From NCBI GenBank assembly GCA_012516935.1, contig JAAYVZ010000111.1:1-42796 (forward strand): a stretch of DNA of 42,796 bases. The letters run 5' to 3'. The notes beneath the pieces were generated by a model. The model was not told the origin of the DNA. It did no database searches and saw nothing but the letters and a program-made list of their open reading frames with translations. Positions 1-8,374 of this stretch are shown one piece after another. Each line of letters starts with the position of its first letter. The first letter of the stretch is position 1. The position numbers and the translations under genes were made by a program. This DNA comes from Holophagae bacterium. Its GTDB lineage: Bacteria > Acidobacteriota > Thermoanaerobaculia > Thermoanaerobaculales > Thermoanaerobaculaceae.

Positions 1-850
1 CAGGCCGCGGCACCGACGCCGCCAGCGCTTCCGCCCGCACCTCGGCCCCGCGGCGCGCCACCAGCAGCTCTGGGCTCGCGCCCACGAACACCGCCCCGGC
101 ACAACGCAGCCCGAAGCGGAACAGCCCCGCGCCCTCCTCACCCAGACGGCGCAGGAGGACAGCGCCCGGTGGGCTCGACGCGAGCCGGACGCCGGTGCGC
201 CTGACCAGCACCACCTTGGCAAGCCGCCCGGCGTCGATCGCCGCCCGCGCCGCCGCGACGGCCGCCACCCACGCCTGGTCGTCCTCCTCGCACAGCTCCA
301 CCGCTTCGTCCTCCCGCCGCGGCTCGACCCCGGGTGCTGCGAGCGCCCCGAGGATCGCCGACAGCTCGGTCGCCAGCTTGGCCGCCGCCGCCTCGCCGGG
401 CGGCAGCGCGAGCGTCAGCGACGCCCGACCGCCGCCGCGGTGGTAGGTCCAGCGCGGCAGCACGAAGCGCGCGTCGCCGAACCCCTCCCACGGCGCGGTC
501 GAGCGGGCCTGGGGAGCGAACGCCGCGCCGCCGAAAAGCGACGGGCTCGGGCCGGATGGCTTCGAAGCCTCCTCCCAGCCCGCGGCGCGCAGCCGCCCGA
601 GCGCGGCCACAACCGCGTGCAGGCGGCCCGCACCCGTTCCCTCGACCACGACGGCCTCGCCGAGCCCCGCCCACGTCCCCTCGGCCGTCTCCCAAAACCA
701 CGCCCGAGCGCCGGGAACGGCGTCCCAGACGCGCTCGGCCGGGGCGAGGGGTGCCGCCACCGTCCACCGCCAGGGGCGCGCCGCCGCTCGCTGCGCGAGC
801 GCCGTGCCGAGCTTCTGGAGGACCGGTGCGGCAGCGCCGTGGGCCGTCAT
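1..850 (-). CDS. menF: Isochorismate synthase, 3' end cut by the window edge
   Basis: Converts chorismate to isochorismate, the entry step of classical menaquinone synthesis (or of siderophore synthesis in EntC/DhbC relatives). About 283 codons are visible from ATG at 850, and no stop is reached before base 1. Seen on the minus strand: an N-terminal region with W-rich segments, FGGAAF, a KVVLVRR motif and FRFGLRCAGAVFVGASPELLV, which matches the chorismate-binding core of the MenF/EntC/TrpE family (F-GATPE-L pattern). The visible part ends in EALAASVPRP, where relatives usually have ALAGT-xRG. The start overlaps the menG stop in an ATGA, so the two are translationally coupled. That neighbour favours menaquinone over siderophore synthesis. 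The catalytic C-terminal residues lie outside the window. Confidence 0.85.
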   Translation of the reverse strand, partial: MTAHGAAAPVLQKLGTALAQRAAARPWRWTVAAPLAPAERVWDAVPGARAWFWETAEGTWAGLGEAVVVEGTGAGRLHAVVAALGRLRAAGWEEASKPSGPSPSLFGGAAFAPQARSTAPWEGFGDARFVLPRWTYHRGGGRASLTLALPPGEAAAAKLATELSAILGALAAPGVEPRREDEAVELCEEDDQAWVAAVAAARAAIDAGRLAKVVLVRRTGVRLASSPPGAVLLRRLGEEGAGLFRFGLRCAGAVFVGASPELLVARRGAEVRAEALAASVPRP

Positions 851-1575
851 GGCGGGACCGTCCCGAGGTACAGGCGCACCGCGCCGCCGCTCATCGCCCG
901 CGCGCTCGTCGCCACGAGCCCAGCCGCCGCCATCAGGGCCAGGAACTGGGCGGGGCGGGGAAACTCCAGCATCGATCCCCGCAGGTAGCGGTACTCGGCG
1001 CGGCTCGACAGCAGCCCGCCGATTACCGGCACCACGTGGCGCACCCACACCCGCGCGGGCGGGGCGAGCGGGCCGTGGTCCGGCACCTGCAGCTCGAGCA
1101 CGGCGACCCGCCCACCGCGGCGGGTCACGCGGGCCATCTCGACCAGCGCCTGGAGCCGGTCCGGGAGGTTGCGGATACCGAAGGCGATCGTCACGGCGGC
1201 AAACGCGCCATCCCGGAACGGCAGGCACATGCCGTCGCCGCCCACCAGCCCCCAGCGCCCCGCGCGGCCGCGCAGCTTGGCAGCACCGCGGGCCACCATC
1301 GCCAGCGCCGGGTCTACCCCCACCACGAGCGGTCGCGCGGCGAGCCCGAGCAGTGCCGCCACCACGTCGCCGGTGCCGACCGCCACGTCGAGCACGCGGT
1401 CGCCGGGCGCGACGCCCAGTGCCCGCACCAGCCGGCGCCGCCACCACCGGTCCATGCCCAGCGAGAGGATACGGTTGAGCAGGTCGTACCGGCCGGCGAT
1501 GCGGTCGAACATCGCCCCGCTGCCCAGGACACCGGCGGTGTGCATCGTTGCGTCACGGCGTTTGCTCGCCCTCAT
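847..1575 (-). CDS. menG: Demethylmenaquinone methyltransferase (UbiE/MenG family)
   Basis: SAM-dependent C-methyltransferase for the last step of menaquinone synthesis. About 242 residues from the ATG at 1575. Seen: MFDRIAGRYDLLNRILSLG near the N terminus and the SAM-binding motif VLDVAVGTGDVVAAL, then GDGMCLPFRDGAFAAVTIAFGIRN and the PDHGPL segment, all typical of UbiE/MenG. The length is slightly above the family norm of about 230. A second ATG at 1545 would place the usual 11 residues before MFDRIA and is equally possible. A start at 1656 was rejected because it lies beside the terminator of the upstream operon. It is coupled to menF by an ATGA overlap, so the pair is an operon. A weak -10-like TACCAT sits at 1588-1593. 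Confidence 0.9.
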   Translation of the reverse strand: MRASKRRDATMHTAGVLGSGAMFDRIAGRYDLLNRILSLGMDRWWRRRLVRALGVAPGDRVLDVAVGTGDVVAALLGLAARPLVVGVDPALAMVARGAAKLRGRAGRWGLVGGDGMCLPFRDGAFAAVTIAFGIRNLPDRLQALVEMARVTRRGGRVAVLELQVPDHGPLAPPARVWVRHVVPVIGGLLSSRAEYRYLRGSMLEFPRPAQFLALMAAAGLVATSARAMSGGAVRLYLGTVPP

Positions 1576-1630
1576 CGCGCTCGCCGCATGGTAGCAGCAA
1601 GACGCCCGCGTGACCCGGCGGAAAGGAAAA

Positions 1631-1652
1631 GGGCCGCGGTTGCCCGCGGCCC
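1631..1652 (-). terminator. Rho-independent terminator of the pil/TIG operon
   Basis: A perfect 9-bp stem (GGGCCGCGG with CCGCGGCCC, 4-nt loop) lies 22 bases past the TAG of the TIG lipoprotein gene. On the minus strand it is followed by TTTTCCTTTCC. It separates the pilus operon from menG. Confidence 0.85.
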
Positions 1653-1674
1653 CCAAAATGATCGTTCCGCCTGC

Positions 1675-4600
1675 CTATGGCCCGGCGTTGACGGTGATCG
1701 AGCAGGGGAGCTCCGCCGTCTCCTGGGTGGGGTTGCTGGCATCCCTCACACGCAGCGTGAAGGAGAAGGTGCCCGCCGTGGTCGGGGTGCCGGTGATGGT
1801 GTTTCCGGTGATGGCAAGCCCGGCCGGGAGCGCACCCGCCGAAATCGTCCAGGTGTACGGGGTGGTGCCGCCGGTTGCGGTGAGGGACTGCGAGTACGCT
1901 GCTCCGACAGTGCCGTTCGGCAGCGGGCAGGTGGTGGTGATGGTGAGCGCCGGTGGCAGAATCGTGATGGGGTCGCTCACCGTCGAGACCGCGCACACAC
2001 CCGAGCCGGCCTGGGCAACGATGTTGCCGGAGCCAACGGCGGTCGGGGTGATGGTCACCGGCCATGGGCTGGGGACGTTGGCCGGAATCGTCACCGACCC
2101 CGGGGCGGCTCCGAACCCGACGTAGGTGAGGTTCACGGTGACCGGGCTCGTGAGCGTCGGAGGCTGGAAGTTGAGGTTGACCACGAACGGCGTGTTGATC
2201 CGCACCCCGGTCGCCGGTTCGCCGGTGATATCCAGGCTGGTGATGCCGACCGGGCGACAGCTGTTGTCGCACGGGATCACGAGCAGGGCGCCGTTGAGCG
2301 TGTCCTCGCACCCGTTGCGCAGGTTCTTGATGGTGAGCGAAAGCGGCGTCTGCACCCACTGCAGGCCGCACGTCCCGCTCCCGGTGGTGCACGAGATCTC
2401 CTGCACCGGCACCGCGGTCAGATCGGGCAGGACGAACGAGACCTCCTCGGGCCCGACCCACGTCGTCGGGATGTCGGCGGTGACGCCCGGGATCGAGACC
2501 ACCATCGCCGAGTTGGCGCCCAACTGCTGGAAGTTCTTGCCGTGCACGTGCACGGTGAACGCGCTCCAGGCGTTGCCGTCGCAGCCTCCACTGCCGCTCG
2601 GGTTCCTCATCGGCACCTGGTTATTGCCTCGCGGCGTGCCGTTGAGCGAGACCGACGCCGAGATCAGCAGCGGGGTCGGGGACTCGTAGTAGAAGGTGAT
2701 CCCGGAGGCCGTGATGTTGGAGTTGAGGTTGGTCACCTTGACGCCGGCTGAGGTGATGCCACAGCTACGCCGGTTGGCCGGCAGCGGCTGGATCTTGGCG
2801 ATGATCTCGGTGCCCGACACCGACAGCACGTTGGCCTGGATCGCCTCGCTGCCGATGGTGGTCACGACCTCGACCGGACCGACGAACCCCTGCCCGTAGA
2901 TCGTCACCGTCGTCTCGGCGTCGGCCGGGCCGTGGTTGGGCGAGATCGCCGACAGGAATATCGCCTCGCCGTAGCGGAAGACGAGGCCGTTCGAGCGCTT
3001 GCCGGTGGTGACGTTGAGCACCGTCACCTGGACGTTGCTCGGCGTGCCCGGCTGGCTGGGCGTGATCGACGGAGCGATGCAGATGACCTGGAAGAAGTTG
3101 CTGGTCACCACCTGGGCTTGCCGGTCGCCGAAGTACACCTGCACCGGCGACTGGAACCCCTGGCCGGTGATGGTCACCCGGGTGCCGCCGTCGACCGGGC
3201 CGGAGTTGGGCGACAGCGCGAACAGTTCGGGCGTGGGCACCTCTGCCAAGTAAAGGAAGCAGTTCGTGAGCTCCGCCCACGTTTCCCTCCCGCTTCCGAT
3301 TTGCGTTGTCACCTTGATACCAGCGAGCGTGTCTTTTTCCAGTGGTCCGGCGCCCCATGAGGGGGTTCTGATCGTGATCGCGGTCTTGTCTTGAGACACT
3401 TCAACGATCTCTGCGAAGCCGCCGGGATAGAATTCCACCTGCACCGGCTCGATGAAGTACTTGCCGTAGATCGTCACGGTATCGCCCCCACGGGCGCTGC
3501 CCCTGTCGGGAACAATGTTGAAGATCTGCGGGGAGCCGGCCTCCGACACGAAGGTGAAAGCTTTCTGCAGCTCCGCAGTGCCTCGGGAGTTCGTCACCTT
3601 GATGGTGGCCGGCGCGTCAGTGAGAACCGGCGTCGGCGACACCGTGGGCGTCAGGACCACGAGTTCCCTGGCATCGTCGGCAATACTGAGGACCTGAGCT
3701 TCTCTATCTCCGAAACCCTCGATTGCAAACACGACCAAGGGAGGAGAGATGCACTTGCCAGTTGCGGTGCTGTAGCCGCCGCAAAGCTCAGCGCCTAGAA
3801 TCTTGACCTCTTCCATCCCACGCGGACTACCCCTGTTCGGTCTGACAAAGTAGATAGAGGGCGATCCAACCTCGGTCGGCGGCAGCAGCCACGTCCAGCC
3901 GTTGGCGCGTTTGACCTCACCGCCGGCGGCCTTCACGGTTACATCCACCTGTTGCGGTCCCGTCTCGTCCACCTTCCGCGAGTGCTTGGGCGACAGCACC
4001 ACCAGCGACCCGTGGTCGGCAGCGATCGAGGTGATCTCCGCGTCCTCGTCCCCGAACTTGACCGTTATCGGGGGATAGAAGTTGGCGCCGAAAATCGTCA
4101 CCCGGTCGCCGCCGCGATCGAGGCCCTCCGACGGCACGATCTGGTAGATCGCCGGAGGTGGTGTCCCCGGTGGCAGGTCCGGCGGGGTGTAGATATAGAT
4201 GTACGCCTTGGTCAGCGTCTCGCTCACCGAGACGCTCTCGCCCTTCTCGTCGGTAACGCCGGCCATCGCCGTCACCGTGATGTCGGTCTCGAGGCTCCCG
4301 GTCACGGGGATCGGCGCCTTCGGGGTGATGACGACGAGCTCGGTGCCGGCGCTGTCGACGCTGGCGACGACCGCAGTGCGATCGATGCCTCCGGCCTTGA
4401 ACACCACGTCGAGCGGCGCGGCGAACCCACGGCCGCGAATCGTGACCAGCTGGCCGCCGTCAGCACCGCCCGTGTCGGGCTCGACGCCGTAAATCGCCAG
4501 GTTGCGCGGGGAAACGGGCTCGAAGTACCTGATGTTCTTCGAGATCGCCTGCCCGGGAACGCGCGCTGTGACCTGGAACAACCCTTCCGTGCGCCCCACC

Positions 4601-4935
4601 AAGGTGGCCGTCGCGACACCCGCCTGGGTGGTTCGAACCACCTCGCACCACCCGTTCTCGAACGAGGGATCCCAGGCGACGCCGGGGCCTGGGCAGTTGT
4701 AGAGCGAGAACGTCACCGACGTGTTGTCGGGCGCGCTCGCCCCACTCTGCGTCACGCGCGCCTGCAAGGTGACGGCGCTGCCGACCTCGGCCGAGCTGGC
4801 GGAAGCGTCGAGGGCGATCGACAGTGCGGCCGGCGTCGGCGAGGGCTTGGGCGCGGTCGGGCTGTCCGCCGAGCACCCCGCGAGGGTGAAAGCCAGGCCG
4901 AGCACCAGGGCTACGATTGAAAGTCTCTGCTTCAT
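1675..4935 (-). CDS. Large TIG/IPT-repeat surface lipoprotein, last gene of the pil operon
   Basis: 1086 residues, function unknown. Seen: a signal peptide ending in the lipobox LAGC (lipidated Cys21), a short Ser/Pro/Thr-rich linker and an Ig-like (Big-type) segment at about 38-130. Six TIG/IPT-type repeats follow near 146-245, 261-350, 358-462, 468-562, 568-655 and 658-750, each opening with a pattern like I-x-P-x-G-GG-xVTI-G-xF. A divergent region covers 755-890, and a putative Ig (He_PIG-like) domain lies at about 995-1083 (GTVGAAYSQSLTATGG, ITGTPTTAGTFSFT). ATG 4935 has GGGAG upstream; the longer open frame to 5490 lacks a signal peptide. The gap to the upstream lipoprotein gene is 23 bases and a terminator follows. 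TIG arrays occur in surface adhesins and filament-associated proteins, so a role in pilus-mediated contact is inference. The stretch 3240-3840 is visibly less GC-rich than the rest. Confidence 0.85.
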   Translation of the reverse strand: MKQRLSIVALVLGLAFTLAGCSADSPTAPKPSPTPAALSIALDASASSAEVGSAVTLQARVTQSGASAPDNTSVTFSLYNCPGPGVAWDPSFENGWCEVVRTTQAGVATATLVGRTEGLFQVTARVPGQAISKNIRYFEPVSPRNLAIYGVEPDTGGADGGQLVTIRGRGFAAPLDVVFKAGGIDRTAVVASVDSAGTELVVITPKAPIPVTGSLETDITVTAMAGVTDEKGESVSVSETLTKAYIYIYTPPDLPPGTPPPAIYQIVPSEGLDRGGDRVTIFGANFYPPITVKFGDEDAEITSIAADHGSLVVLSPKHSRKVDETGPQQVDVTVKAAGGEVKRANGWTWLLPPTEVGSPSIYFVRPNRGSPRGMEEVKILGAELCGGYSTATGKCISPPLVVFAIEGFGDREAQVLSIADDARELVVLTPTVSPTPVLTDAPATIKVTNSRGTAELQKAFTFVSEAGSPQIFNIVPDRGSARGGDTVTIYGKYFIEPVQVEFYPGGFAEIVEVSQDKTAITIRTPSWGAGPLEKDTLAGIKVTTQIGSGRETWAELTNCFLYLAEVPTPELFALSPNSGPVDGGTRVTITGQGFQSPVQVYFGDRQAQVVTSNFFQVICIAPSITPSQPGTPSNVQVTVLNVTTGKRSNGLVFRYGEAIFLSAISPNHGPADAETTVTIYGQGFVGPVEVVTTIGSEAIQANVLSVSGTEIIAKIQPLPANRRSCGITSAGVKVTNLNSNITASGITFYYESPTPLLISASVSLNGTPRGNNQVPMRNPSGSGGCDGNAWSAFTVHVHGKNFQQLGANSAMVVSIPGVTADIPTTWVGPEEVSFVLPDLTAVPVQEISCTTGSGTCGLQWVQTPLSLTIKNLRNGCEDTLNGALLVIPCDNSCRPVGITSLDITGEPATGVRINTPFVVNLNFQPPTLTSPVTVNLTYVGFGAAPGSVTIPANVPSPWPVTITPTAVGSGNIVAQAGSGVCAVSTVSDPITILPPALTITTTCPLPNGTVGAAYSQSLTATGGTTPYTWTISAGALPAGLAITGNTITGTPTTAGTFSFTLRVRDASNPTQETAELPCSITVNAGP

Positions 4936-4958
4936 ACTCGTCTCCCGCATTTCCGTCC

Positions 4959-5522
4959 TCACTGCCCCACGGCGTAGAAGAACCGGACGCTGAACTCGAA
5001 GCCGACGCTGACCCTCTGGCCGGCGACGGTCTTGCCGTAGATGTCGATACGGAGCTTCTGCCGGATGTTGTCCTGCCCGGTCTCCTTGTCGAACCCACCG
5101 TTTTCGGGCCAGAGCTGGTTGAGAGGGGGCTGGCGCAAGAACTCGACCGGCATGACACGGTAGTTGTCCAGCGACGCATTGCCGCCCGCCGGCACGTACA
5201 CGTTGTAGTAGTTCCGCCACTCCGGCGAGGCGGCCGTCCCTCCGTCGGTGCGGGTGAAGGTAACCACCCACTCGTTGAGCACGACGTCGTTTTGCACCGT
5301 CATCGGCCTCCCAGGAGCCTTCGCTTGCGACTTGATTAGCAGCGAGGGGATGGCGACATCCTCCCCCTGATTCACCGCAACGTCGGCAATGCCCTGGGGG
5401 ATGTCGACCGAGAGAACGATGTCGGCCGCATCGTCCGCGGAGTGGTTCCCACCGCTGCAGCCGGCCACAAGACCGAGCGCCAGACCGCACAGCGCCATCA
5501 GCACCAGGCGATTCGTTTTCAT
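4959..5522 (-). CDS. Small lipoprotein downstream of pilQ, function unknown
   Basis: 187 residues. Seen: MKTNRLVLMALCGLALG signal peptide with lipobox VAGC (Cys22), then a short acidic stretch and a beta-rich, soluble domain (VVTFTRTDGG, YYNVYVPAGG, LRIDIYGKTVAGQRVSVGFEF). I do not recognise a named family. ATG 5522 is preceded by GGGGGGCAGGT and lies 10 bases after the pilQ stop, so it is surely co-transcribed with the secretin gene. A lipoprotein encoded next to a secretin could be a pilotin or a secretin-associated lipoprotein, but nothing in the sequence proves it; the fold hinted at here is not the TPR fold of PilF/PilW. It may instead act together with the TIG lipoprotein that follows. 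Confidence 0.8.
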   Translation of the reverse strand: MKTNRLVLMALCGLALGLVAGCSGGNHSADDAADIVLSVDIPQGIADVAVNQGEDVAIPSLLIKSQAKAPGRPMTVQNDVVLNEWVVTFTRTDGGTAASPEWRNYYNVYVPAGGNASLDNYRVMPVEFLRQPPLNQLWPENGGFDKETGQDNIRQKLRIDIYGKTVAGQRVSVGFEFSVRFFYAVGQ

Positions 5523-5532
5523 ACCTGCCCCC

Positions 5533-7863
5533 CTAGTACTTCACGATCCGCGGAGTGATGAAGATCAACAGCTCGTCGTGGCGGTTGCTGATCCCCTTGT
5601 TCTTGAACAGGTTGCCGATGATCGGTAGGCGGTGCAGCCCGGGGACGCGGTCCTGCGACGACTGGTCGCTGAACTGGTAGATGCCGCCGATCACGGTGGT
5701 TCCGCCGTCCCTCACCATCAGCATGGTCTGGGCATCGCGGGTGATGAGCGGGGTGTTGGTACCCCCAGCCTGCTGGAGGCCCGAGGCCGGCTCGCGTTTC
5801 TGGACCTGGATGTTCAGGATCACCGTGCCTTCGGCGGTGATCTGGGGCGTGACCTGGAGCGCCAGGGTGGCGTCCACGTACTGCACCGTCACGGTGTTGT
5901 TGGACACCGTCTGGATCGGGATCATGACGCCGCTTTGGATGCGCGCCGTCTGGTTGTTCTGGGCTGTCACCTTGGGCGAGGAGACGACCTTCGCCAGGCC
6001 ATCGAGCTCGGCGGCGCCGAGCTGGAAGTCGAGGTTGAACGAGTCGAGGATGTCGGCGAACGCCATCGTCAACACCGGCGCGCCCTTGATGAGGTCGGAC
6101 CCACCCCCGATGGCGTAGCTGTTGGGGAACGTCCAGCCGGTCGTGGTGCCGTGGCGGGTGTCACCGCGCCCGTCGAACCCCCAGGAGATGCCGAGGTTGC
6201 GGGAGAACGTCCGGGTCGTCTCGACGATGCGCGCCTCGATGATGACCTGCTGGATCGGGATGTCGATCTGATCGAGAAGCGCCAGGATGTTCGGCAGGCG
6301 GTCGGCGTTGTCGCGAATGATCAGCATGTTGTTGCGCTCGTCGACCACCACCGTGCCGCGCCGCGACAGCAGGAAGTTCCCGCTCGTCAGCAGCGTCCGC
6401 GCCTCGACCGCCTTGATGTAGGAGAGCGTCCTGGTCACGGTCCGCATCGGCCGGGCGTCGTCTTCCTTGAGCTTGAACTCGGCCAGCCGCTGCTTCTCGG
6501 TCGCGAGCCGTTCGAGCCTTGCCACCCGCAGGACGTTGTTCTCGACCACGTAGTCGAGATTGTTGATGCGCAGGATGATATCGAGCGCCTGGTCCCACGG
6601 CACGTGCTCGAGCTGGACCGTCACCGAGCCGGACACGTCGGGGTCAACGACGACGTTGAGCCCGGTGATCTTGGCGAAGGTGCGGAGCACGTCCTTGACG
6701 TCCGCATCCTTGAGCTCGAGCGTCATCGGCTCGCCGGTGAACTTCTTCTCCTCGCTCTCCACCTCCCTGGCCGCCAAGGTGGCGGGCTTCTCCTGCCCCG
6801 CCTCCTCGGCGAGCGCCGCCGGGGTGGAGGTCCAAGGAGAGTCGGCCGGGGGCACCCGAGGAGCCGCCTGAGCCACCTGGGGAGCCGCCGGAGGGGCGAC
6901 CAGCGAGGCGGGCTCCGCGACCGATACGGGCGCGGCCGGCTCCACCTTCGGGGCCGGAGCGGGCGGCGCGTCGACGATCGTGGTTTGCCTCGTGAGGGCG
7001 GGCGCCGCCTCGGCCACCTGCAGCGCCGGCTCCGGCTCAGCCGCCGTCACCTCTGGTGCCTCAGCCGGCTCGGGCTCGGCAGCGGCCGGAACCGGGGTGG
7101 CCTCGGCGACCGCCACCGGCGCCGCCTCGGGAGGGGCTCCGACGCGCAACAGCGCGCCGTCGGCGGTGGGTTCGAGAGTGTACGGCTGCGCTGTCTCGAG
7201 GTCCACCGCCACCCGCACCACCGGGGTCGGCTCGGTAGCGTGCTGGGCGACCCGCACCCGAACCACGCCGCCGGCGCCGACCGGGTGTACCCGACGGGCA
7301 ACCCGGTTGATGACGCCGGGAAGGTCGACGACGACCCGGGGCGGGTTGTCGAGCGTGAAGACCTTGCCTTCCAGACGCCGGCCGCTCGCCAGGTGGATCG
7401 AGACCCCGGTGGCGTCGGCCACCGGCACCACATCCGCCAGATCGCGCCGACCCATCGGCAGCGCGGCGCCAAGACGCACCTCCAGCCCGGCCGGGAGGGC
7501 GCTCACGGCGACGCTGGCACCGGGCTCCACCTCGAGCCGCAGCTGGACCCCACCTTCAGAGCCCTTGACCAGCGCCGCCAGGGTGGCCCGCCGCAGCCCC
7601 GCCTCCGGGGCGGTGATCGGAGCCGTCTGCGCCGCCAGAACCGCGCCCTGCAGCTCGATCACAACCACGCCCGGCTCGGGCCGGGCCTCGCTGAACCGCA
7701 GGGGTCCTGAGGCGCTGATGACCAGCGCCTGGGCCGGCTTCTCCGTCCAAGCCATGCCGAGGACGGACACACTTTCTTCCGCCCCTGCCACCGCAGGAAG
7801 GACAAGGAGGGAGATCGCCGCCGCCACAACTGCTGTCACCGCGCGAGAACGTGTCGCCATCAT
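5533..7863 (-). CDS. pilQ: Type IV pilus secretin PilQ
   Basis: Forms the multimeric outer-membrane channel through which the type IV pilus passes. 776 residues from ATG 7863 (a second ATG follows at once at 7860; GGGGGT is the ribosome site). Seen in order: signal peptide ending AVAGAEE (about 1-30); two AMIN-like peptidoglycan-binding regions (about 33-130 and 155-242, the second with LDNPPRVVVDLPG); a long Ala/Pro/Glu-rich linker (about 243-375); a secretin N0/STN domain (378-450); a secretin N1 domain (475-535, VDERNNMLIIRD); and the secretin core (about 600-776) with VVSSPKVTAQNN and VPGLHRLPIIGNLFK. Ends LLIFITPRIVKY, the usual C terminus. Follows pilP by 19 bases. Length and domain order are normal for PilQ. 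Confidence 0.97.
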   Translation of the reverse strand: MMATRSRAVTAVVAAAISLLVLPAVAGAEESVSVLGMAWTEKPAQALVISASGPLRFSEARPEPGVVVIELQGAVLAAQTAPITAPEAGLRRATLAALVKGSEGGVQLRLEVEPGASVAVSALPAGLEVRLGAALPMGRRDLADVVPVADATGVSIHLASGRRLEGKVFTLDNPPRVVVDLPGVINRVARRVHPVGAGGVVRVRVAQHATEPTPVVRVAVDLETAQPYTLEPTADGALLRVGAPPEAAPVAVAEATPVPAAAEPEPAEAPEVTAAEPEPALQVAEAAPALTRQTTIVDAPPAPAPKVEPAAPVSVAEPASLVAPPAAPQVAQAAPRVPPADSPWTSTPAALAEEAGQEKPATLAAREVESEEKKFTGEPMTLELKDADVKDVLRTFAKITGLNVVVDPDVSGSVTVQLEHVPWDQALDIILRINNLDYVVENNVLRVARLERLATEKQRLAEFKLKEDDARPMRTVTRTLSYIKAVEARTLLTSGNFLLSRRGTVVVDERNNMLIIRDNADRLPNILALLDQIDIPIQQVIIEARIVETTRTFSRNLGISWGFDGRGDTRHGTTTGWTFPNSYAIGGGSDLIKGAPVLTMAFADILDSFNLDFQLGAAELDGLAKVVSSPKVTAQNNQTARIQSGVMIPIQTVSNNTVTVQYVDATLALQVTPQITAEGTVILNIQVQKREPASGLQQAGGTNTPLITRDAQTMLMVRDGGTTVIGGIYQFSDQSSQDRVPGLHRLPIIGNLFKNKGISNRHDELLIFITPRIVKY

Positions 7864-7882
7864 CGCAACCCCCAAAACGGAA

Positions 7883-8374
7883 TCACTGCAGCACCCTGAC
7901 AACCTCGCGGTAGGGCTTGAGGCTCTTCGGATCGGCCACTTGCAGCTTGAAGACGACTCGGCCGGGCTCGACCCGGTCCACCGTGCCGTCGTACAGCACC
8001 ATGCCGGCACGGATCATGTAGCTCAGGTTGTCCGTACCCTGGATCATCGCCACCCAGCCATCCGGCAACTGGAGAATGCCCTTGAGCTGGATCTCCTCGA
8101 TCCCCATACCCCGGAGACCGGGCGGGCGCTCACCCATCTCTTCCTTGACCGGACCGGCGAGCAGCGACCGGAAAGGATCGCGCCGATTGGCGGCGTCGTA
8201 TGAAAAGCCCTGGCCAGCGTCGGCCGCCTCATCGCCCCGGAGGATGCCCTCGATCGCCGAGGTGTCGATCGGCGTCTCCGGCTTGGATTCCGGCACCGGC
8301 GTCGGGGAGGGCGCCTGCGCCAGGGCGAGGCTCGCAACCAACAGCACCCCCAGGGTCAGCGAGAAGGCCCTCAT
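7883..8374 (-). CDS. pilP: Type IV pilus inner-membrane lipoprotein-like protein PilP
   Basis: PilP links the PilN/PilO inner-membrane pair to the N0 domain of PilQ. 163 residues. Seen: an N-terminal hydrophobic export signal (MRAFSLTLGVLLVASLALAQA) without a clear lipobox Cys, a Pro-rich linker, then the PilP core with the diagnostic YDAANRRDPF motif and a beta-sandwich region (IQLKGILQLPDGWVAMI, YMIRAGMVLYDGTVDRVE, VVFKLQ). The classical proteobacterial PilP is lipidated; this one seems to have an ordinary signal peptide or anchor instead. ATG 8374 overlaps the pilO stop (ATGA) and is preceded by GGAGG. Translational coupling with pilO fits a fixed subunit ratio. Confidence 0.93.
   Translation of the reverse strand: MRAFSLTLGVLLVASLALAQAPSPTPVPESKPETPIDTSAIEGILRGDEAADAGQGFSYDAANRRDPFRSLLAGPVKEEMGERPPGLRGMGIEEIQLKGILQLPDGWVAMIQGTDNLSYMIRAGMVLYDGTVDRVEPGRVVFKLQVADPKSLKPYREVVRVLQ

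Noticed and set aside
1576-1656. menG starting at ATG 1656
   Set aside because: That start lies at the stem of the upstream terminator, and the extra residues (CCYHAAS and so on) have no match to the family.
334-2751. An 805-codon open frame on the plus strand
   Set aside because: It runs opposite menF, menG and the TIG gene. The product is Arg/Pro/His-rich with no recognisable domain, typical of antisense frames in GC-rich DNA.
4936-5490. Extended N terminus of the TIG protein
   Set aside because: The open frame continues upstream but overlaps the small lipoprotein gene. The signal peptide and lipobox directly after ATG 4935, with GGGAG upstream, fix the start.
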